64,000 nt of DNA from CAYRTV01 sp964505785 (GTDB lineage: Bacteria > Acidobacteriota > Aminicenantia > Aminicenantales > Aminicenantaceae): positions 310,001-374,000 of the forward strand of contig CAZDJZ010000002.1 of NCBI GenBank assembly GCA_964505785.1. The letters are read 5' to 3'. The translations under genes were made by a program, and so were the position numbers. Each line of letters opens with the position of its first letter. The first letter of the stretch is position 1. The notes below the pieces were generated by a model. The model was not told the origin of the DNA and did no database searches. It saw only the letters and a program-made list of their open reading frames with translations. Below, in pieces: positions 61,996 to 64,000 of the stretch.

Positions 61996-62402
61996 CCTGA
62001 ACTGTTCAGCCTGGTTTCGGATTTCCGCTGTCCTTTATAATCTCTTTTTTCTATTTCCTTTATTTTATAAGAAGATGTCAATACCACATCAACAATCTGT
62101 CCTCCGCCGTTTTCCGAATCCCTGCGAACCCTCGCGACTTCTCCGGAAATAAGCAGCATTAATTTATTTTTAAGAATTAATGTTTTTGGTATGTTCAGCT
62201 GCAGCTGTAACTTTGAGCCGACAATGATTTTATTTCCAAGTGAAAAGATTGCTATCTCTGAACTAATATTCTTAAGCCTGGTTCTTTCATTAAATATATT
62301 CCCGGCGGCATTTTTTCCTTTAACGCACACGGGAACGGAAATATCAAATATTTTCTCACCCGGTGGAGGAATTCCTTGGCCTGCCGGCTTATTATTTTTC
62401 AT
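61992..62402 (-). CDS. PilZ-like domain protein (degenerate)
   Basis: This 136-aa protein has the same plan as its neighbours: ISVPVCVKGKNAAGNIFNERTRLKNISSEIAIFSLG, then LQLQLNIPKTL and LISGEVARVRRD. NISSEI replaces NxSxxG, without the glycine, and RxxxR is absent. It is convergent with the 61636 gene, overlapping it by 4 nt at the stops. A basic tail (KGQRKSETR) ends the protein. Role unknown; probably a structural PilZ relative. Confidence 0.65.
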   Translation of the reverse strand: MKNNKPAGQGIPPPGEKIFDISVPVCVKGKNAAGNIFNERTRLKNISSEIAIFSLGNKIIVGSKLQLQLNIPKTLILKNKLMLLISGEVARVRRDSENGGGQIVDVVLTSSYKIKEIEKRDYKGQRKSETRLNSSG

Positions 62403-62558
62403 ATTTAATCATATTTTATATCAACAACATAAAGCTGCCATCGCTATTCAAGATGATATTCAGGGGTGAATTTGATATTGAATCTATCATCTTGCAGGAT
62501 TAATTGAACAGACCTTGGCTGCTTCAGGGTGCTCAGCTCCGGAATTCATTTGCTTTGC

Positions 62559-62585
62559 TTGACAAGGGTAAAATGATTCTATAAT
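62559..62585 (+). promoter_or_regulatory. candidate sigma-70 promoter of LuxR-type gene
   Basis: Consensus hexamers TTGACA and TATAAT are separated by a 15-nt spacer, slightly short. The -10 ends 56 nt before ATG 62642. Both boxes match consensus exactly. Confidence 0.5.
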
Positions 62586-62641
62586 ATGTTTTCAAATCAT
62601 ATAAATGTATTTTGAATCGAGGGGGTTAAAACAAACCCACA

Positions 62642-63331
62642 ATGAATACCCAAAAAAATGCAAAAGAAGAATCAGGGAAAATTGAGGTCCTCATTTACAG
62701 CCCTTCTGAATTAATTTTGGATGGAATAAAGAATGCCTTAAATACCGGAAATGACATCAAAACAGTTGGTGTAGAAAAAAGCACAATTGAGTCTTTTATC
62801 GAAACAGTTAAGGAAAGAAATCCCGATGTCATCCTTTTCGCCAACTCTGAACCTCTTCCTAATATGAAAGAGATCTGCAAGGCGATAACAGGTATTTCCG
62901 GAGATAAATCCAAAACAAAATTATTGCTCATCGGCAATATCCCCAGCCACGAAGAGATTGTCGGCCTAATGAATGTCGGCGTTCGCGGTTATTTTGATTT
63001 AAATGAACCCGCAGAAAAACTTATCGAAGCCACCCGCTCCATCAACCGGGAAGAAATATGGCTTCCCCGTGATAAGATGAGCAGTATTATGGACCGGATT
63101 ATTTCCGTCGTCGGCAGAGACCTCAAAGAAAAAACCCTTGATCAATTAACGCCCACAGAATTTCAAGTCCTCCGGCTTATCGGCCAGGGAAAAAGCAATG
63201 ATGAAATTGCTAAAGCCATGTTCATCAGTAAAAATACGGTTAGATCGCATATTAAAAGCATTTATGCCAAACTAGATACCCACAGTCGCTTGCAATTAGC
63301 TTTATATGCTATCAATTCCGCTCTGTTTTGA
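62642..63331 (+). CDS. LuxR/NarL-type regulator with degenerate receiver domain
   Basis: This 229-aa regulator has a receiver-like domain (residues 14-130) without the key acidic residues: the DD pair is replaced (VLIYSPSEL), the phospho-acceptor site reads VILFANSEP with Ala 67 where Asp is expected, and the conserved Lys is missing (GYFDLNEP). The C-terminal LuxR HTH (LTPTEFQVLRLIGQGKSNDEIAKAMFISKNTVRSHIKSIYAKL, residues 169-211) is intact. So DNA binding is expected without phosphorylation by a kinase. The next PilZ-like gene starts 15 nt after it. Confidence 0.9.
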   Translation: MNTQKNAKEESGKIEVLIYSPSELILDGIKNALNTGNDIKTVGVEKSTIESFIETVKERNPDVILFANSEPLPNMKEICKAITGISGDKSKTKLLLIGNIPSHEEIVGLMNVGVRGYFDLNEPAEKLIEATRSINREEIWLPRDKMSSIMDRIISVVGRDLKEKTLDQLTPTEFQVLRLIGQGKSNDEIAKAMFISKNTVRSHIKSIYAKLDTHSRLQLALYAINSALF

Positions 63332-63346
63332 CGATGTGAGGCAAAA

Positions 63347-63748
63347 ATGACCGACAAAACACACCATGAAAATTCAGAATATAACTTCAAGGATATATCT
63401 GAATTAAAAAAATTGATCAATAACAAAAGAAAAGAATGGCGGCTGTCTCTTCCCCTTTCCGGTGTTATTGAAGGAAAACTCCCCGACGGCGAACCTTTTA
63501 ACGAACCGACTGTCATCGATAATATCAGTTCAGACGGAGCCTATTTTCAACTCCAGGCGAAAGTCACTATTGGCACAAAAATCCATTTAACTCTTGACCT
63601 GCCTTCCCGTTTAACCGAAGGAAAGCCGACTAAGCTGAGGCTTTCGGGGGTGGCTGTTAGGGTCGAAAAATCGCCAAACTCTTCAAAAAAACAGGGGGTT
63701 GCAGTCGAGTTTGATAAAAAATACAAATTCCTTGACCCTCCCCGCTGA
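63347..63748 (+). CDS. PilZ domain protein
   Basis: This 133-aa protein has the best-preserved PilZ motif of the three paralogues: RKEWRLSLPLSG (RxxxR) and IDNISSDGAYFQL (DxSxxG-like), spaced by a GKLPDGEPFNEPT strand region. Binding of cyclic-di-GMP is plausible. The gene follows the LuxR-type regulator by 15 nt (gtgaggcaaaa before ATG 63347) and is likely co-transcribed, linking c-di-GMP level to that regulator. Confidence 0.78.
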   Translation: MTDKTHHENSEYNFKDISELKKLINNKRKEWRLSLPLSGVIEGKLPDGEPFNEPTVIDNISSDGAYFQLQAKVTIGTKIHLTLDLPSRLTEGKPTKLRLSGVAVRVEKSPNSSKKQGVAVEFDKKYKFLDPPR

Positions 63749-63765
63749 GATTTTTGAATTTGACT

Positions 63766-64000
63766 ATGCCCGAAATTCTTCGCGTCGCCCTCACAGGCGG
63801 AATAGCTTGCGGAAAATCCTTCGCAGCGGAAATATTTGAGAATCTCGGATGCTACATTCACAGTTCCGATGAGGCTGCCCATAAATTAATGCAGCCCTAT
63901 TCACCTGCCTGGATAAAAATTACAGACCATTTTGGAGAAAAGATATTAAATCCCGATCAAACTATTAACCGCAGCCGTTTAGGTAACATTATTTTCAAGG
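63766..64000 (+). CDS. coaE: dephospho-CoA kinase, partial
   Basis: The first 78 codons are visible and the rest lies past the right edge. LRVALTGGIACGKSFAAEIF holds the Walker A P-loop, then YIHSSDEAAHKLMQP and LNPDQTINRSRLGNIIF, all as in CoaE, which phosphorylates dephospho-CoA in the last step of CoA synthesis. ATG 63766 lies 17 nt after the PilZ gene stop. Confidence 0.93.
   Translation, partial: MPEILRVALTGGIACGKSFAAEIFENLGCYIHSSDEAAHKLMQPYSPAWIKITDHFGEKILNPDQTINRSRLGNIIFK

Noticed and set aside
1..64000. tRNA or rRNA genes
   Set aside because: I looked for cloverleaf arms with GGTTCGAATCC-like T-loops in the intergenic regions and saw none.

Overview
The window is about 64 kb of a moderately AT-leaning, gene-dense chromosome from a Gram-negative bacterium. 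LPS genes (waaA, lpxB), outer-membrane and lipoprotein export signals, Tat substrates, type IV/type II pseudopilins and a TIR-bearing intergenic repeat family are all present. The mix of HEAT/HD-GYP and PilZ-like signalling proteins, tandem type I phosphodiesterase-family proteins, archaeal-type ProS and many peptidases suggests an uncultured Acidobacteriota/Aminicenantes-like lineage. That placement is inference from gene content; no rRNA is present. I see no tRNA, rRNA, CRISPR array, transposase or prophage.

Layout. 1-1.7 kb: split saccharopine dehydrogenase / lysine-ketoglutarate reductase pair (minus). 1.8-7.5 kb: cysS, yraN, a damaged M14 peptidase, dapF, folK (plus). 7.6-13 kb: toroid and cupin proteins, a cysteine desulfurase, then a dsrC-dsrM-dsrK-like sulfur-redox operon (minus). 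13.5-21.5 kb: a complete phosphate module (phoB-phoR, porin, pstS-C-A-B, phoU, all minus). 21.6-29.3 kb: MFS transporter, MBL hydrolase, and a LacI - SSS symporter - DUF4438 - NamZ operon that looks like a peptidoglycan amino-sugar scavenging unit. 30-33 kb: HEAT and HD-GYP signalling pair. 33.5-40 kb: three alkaline-phosphatase-superfamily proteins with a small RHH-like protein and a membrane protein. 41-43 kb: hypothetical membrane protein and lipoprotein. 43-52.2 kb: one long minus-strand gene run, waaA - D-aminoacylase - M23 peptidase - phosphoglycerate mutase - two ABC exporters. 52.4-58.2 kb: rpsO-pnp, three pseudopilins, lpxB (plus). 58.7-64 kb: DUF192, pcm, proS (minus), then three PilZ-like paralogues around a LuxR-type regulator with a dead receiver, and the start of coaE.

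Most notable observations: (1) the phosphoglycerate mutase at 46676-48280 is a clean circular permutation of the iPGM fold; (2) a dispersed, transposase-less repeat family with AGCCTGAATTATTCA terminal inverted repeats fills most of the long intergenic gaps, and four genes end exactly at a TAG that begins a TAGCCTG motif; (3) a minimal DsrC/DsrMK set occurs without visible dsrAB; (4) the M14 peptidase has lost a C-terminal segment by an out-of-frame deletion whose original stop can still be read.
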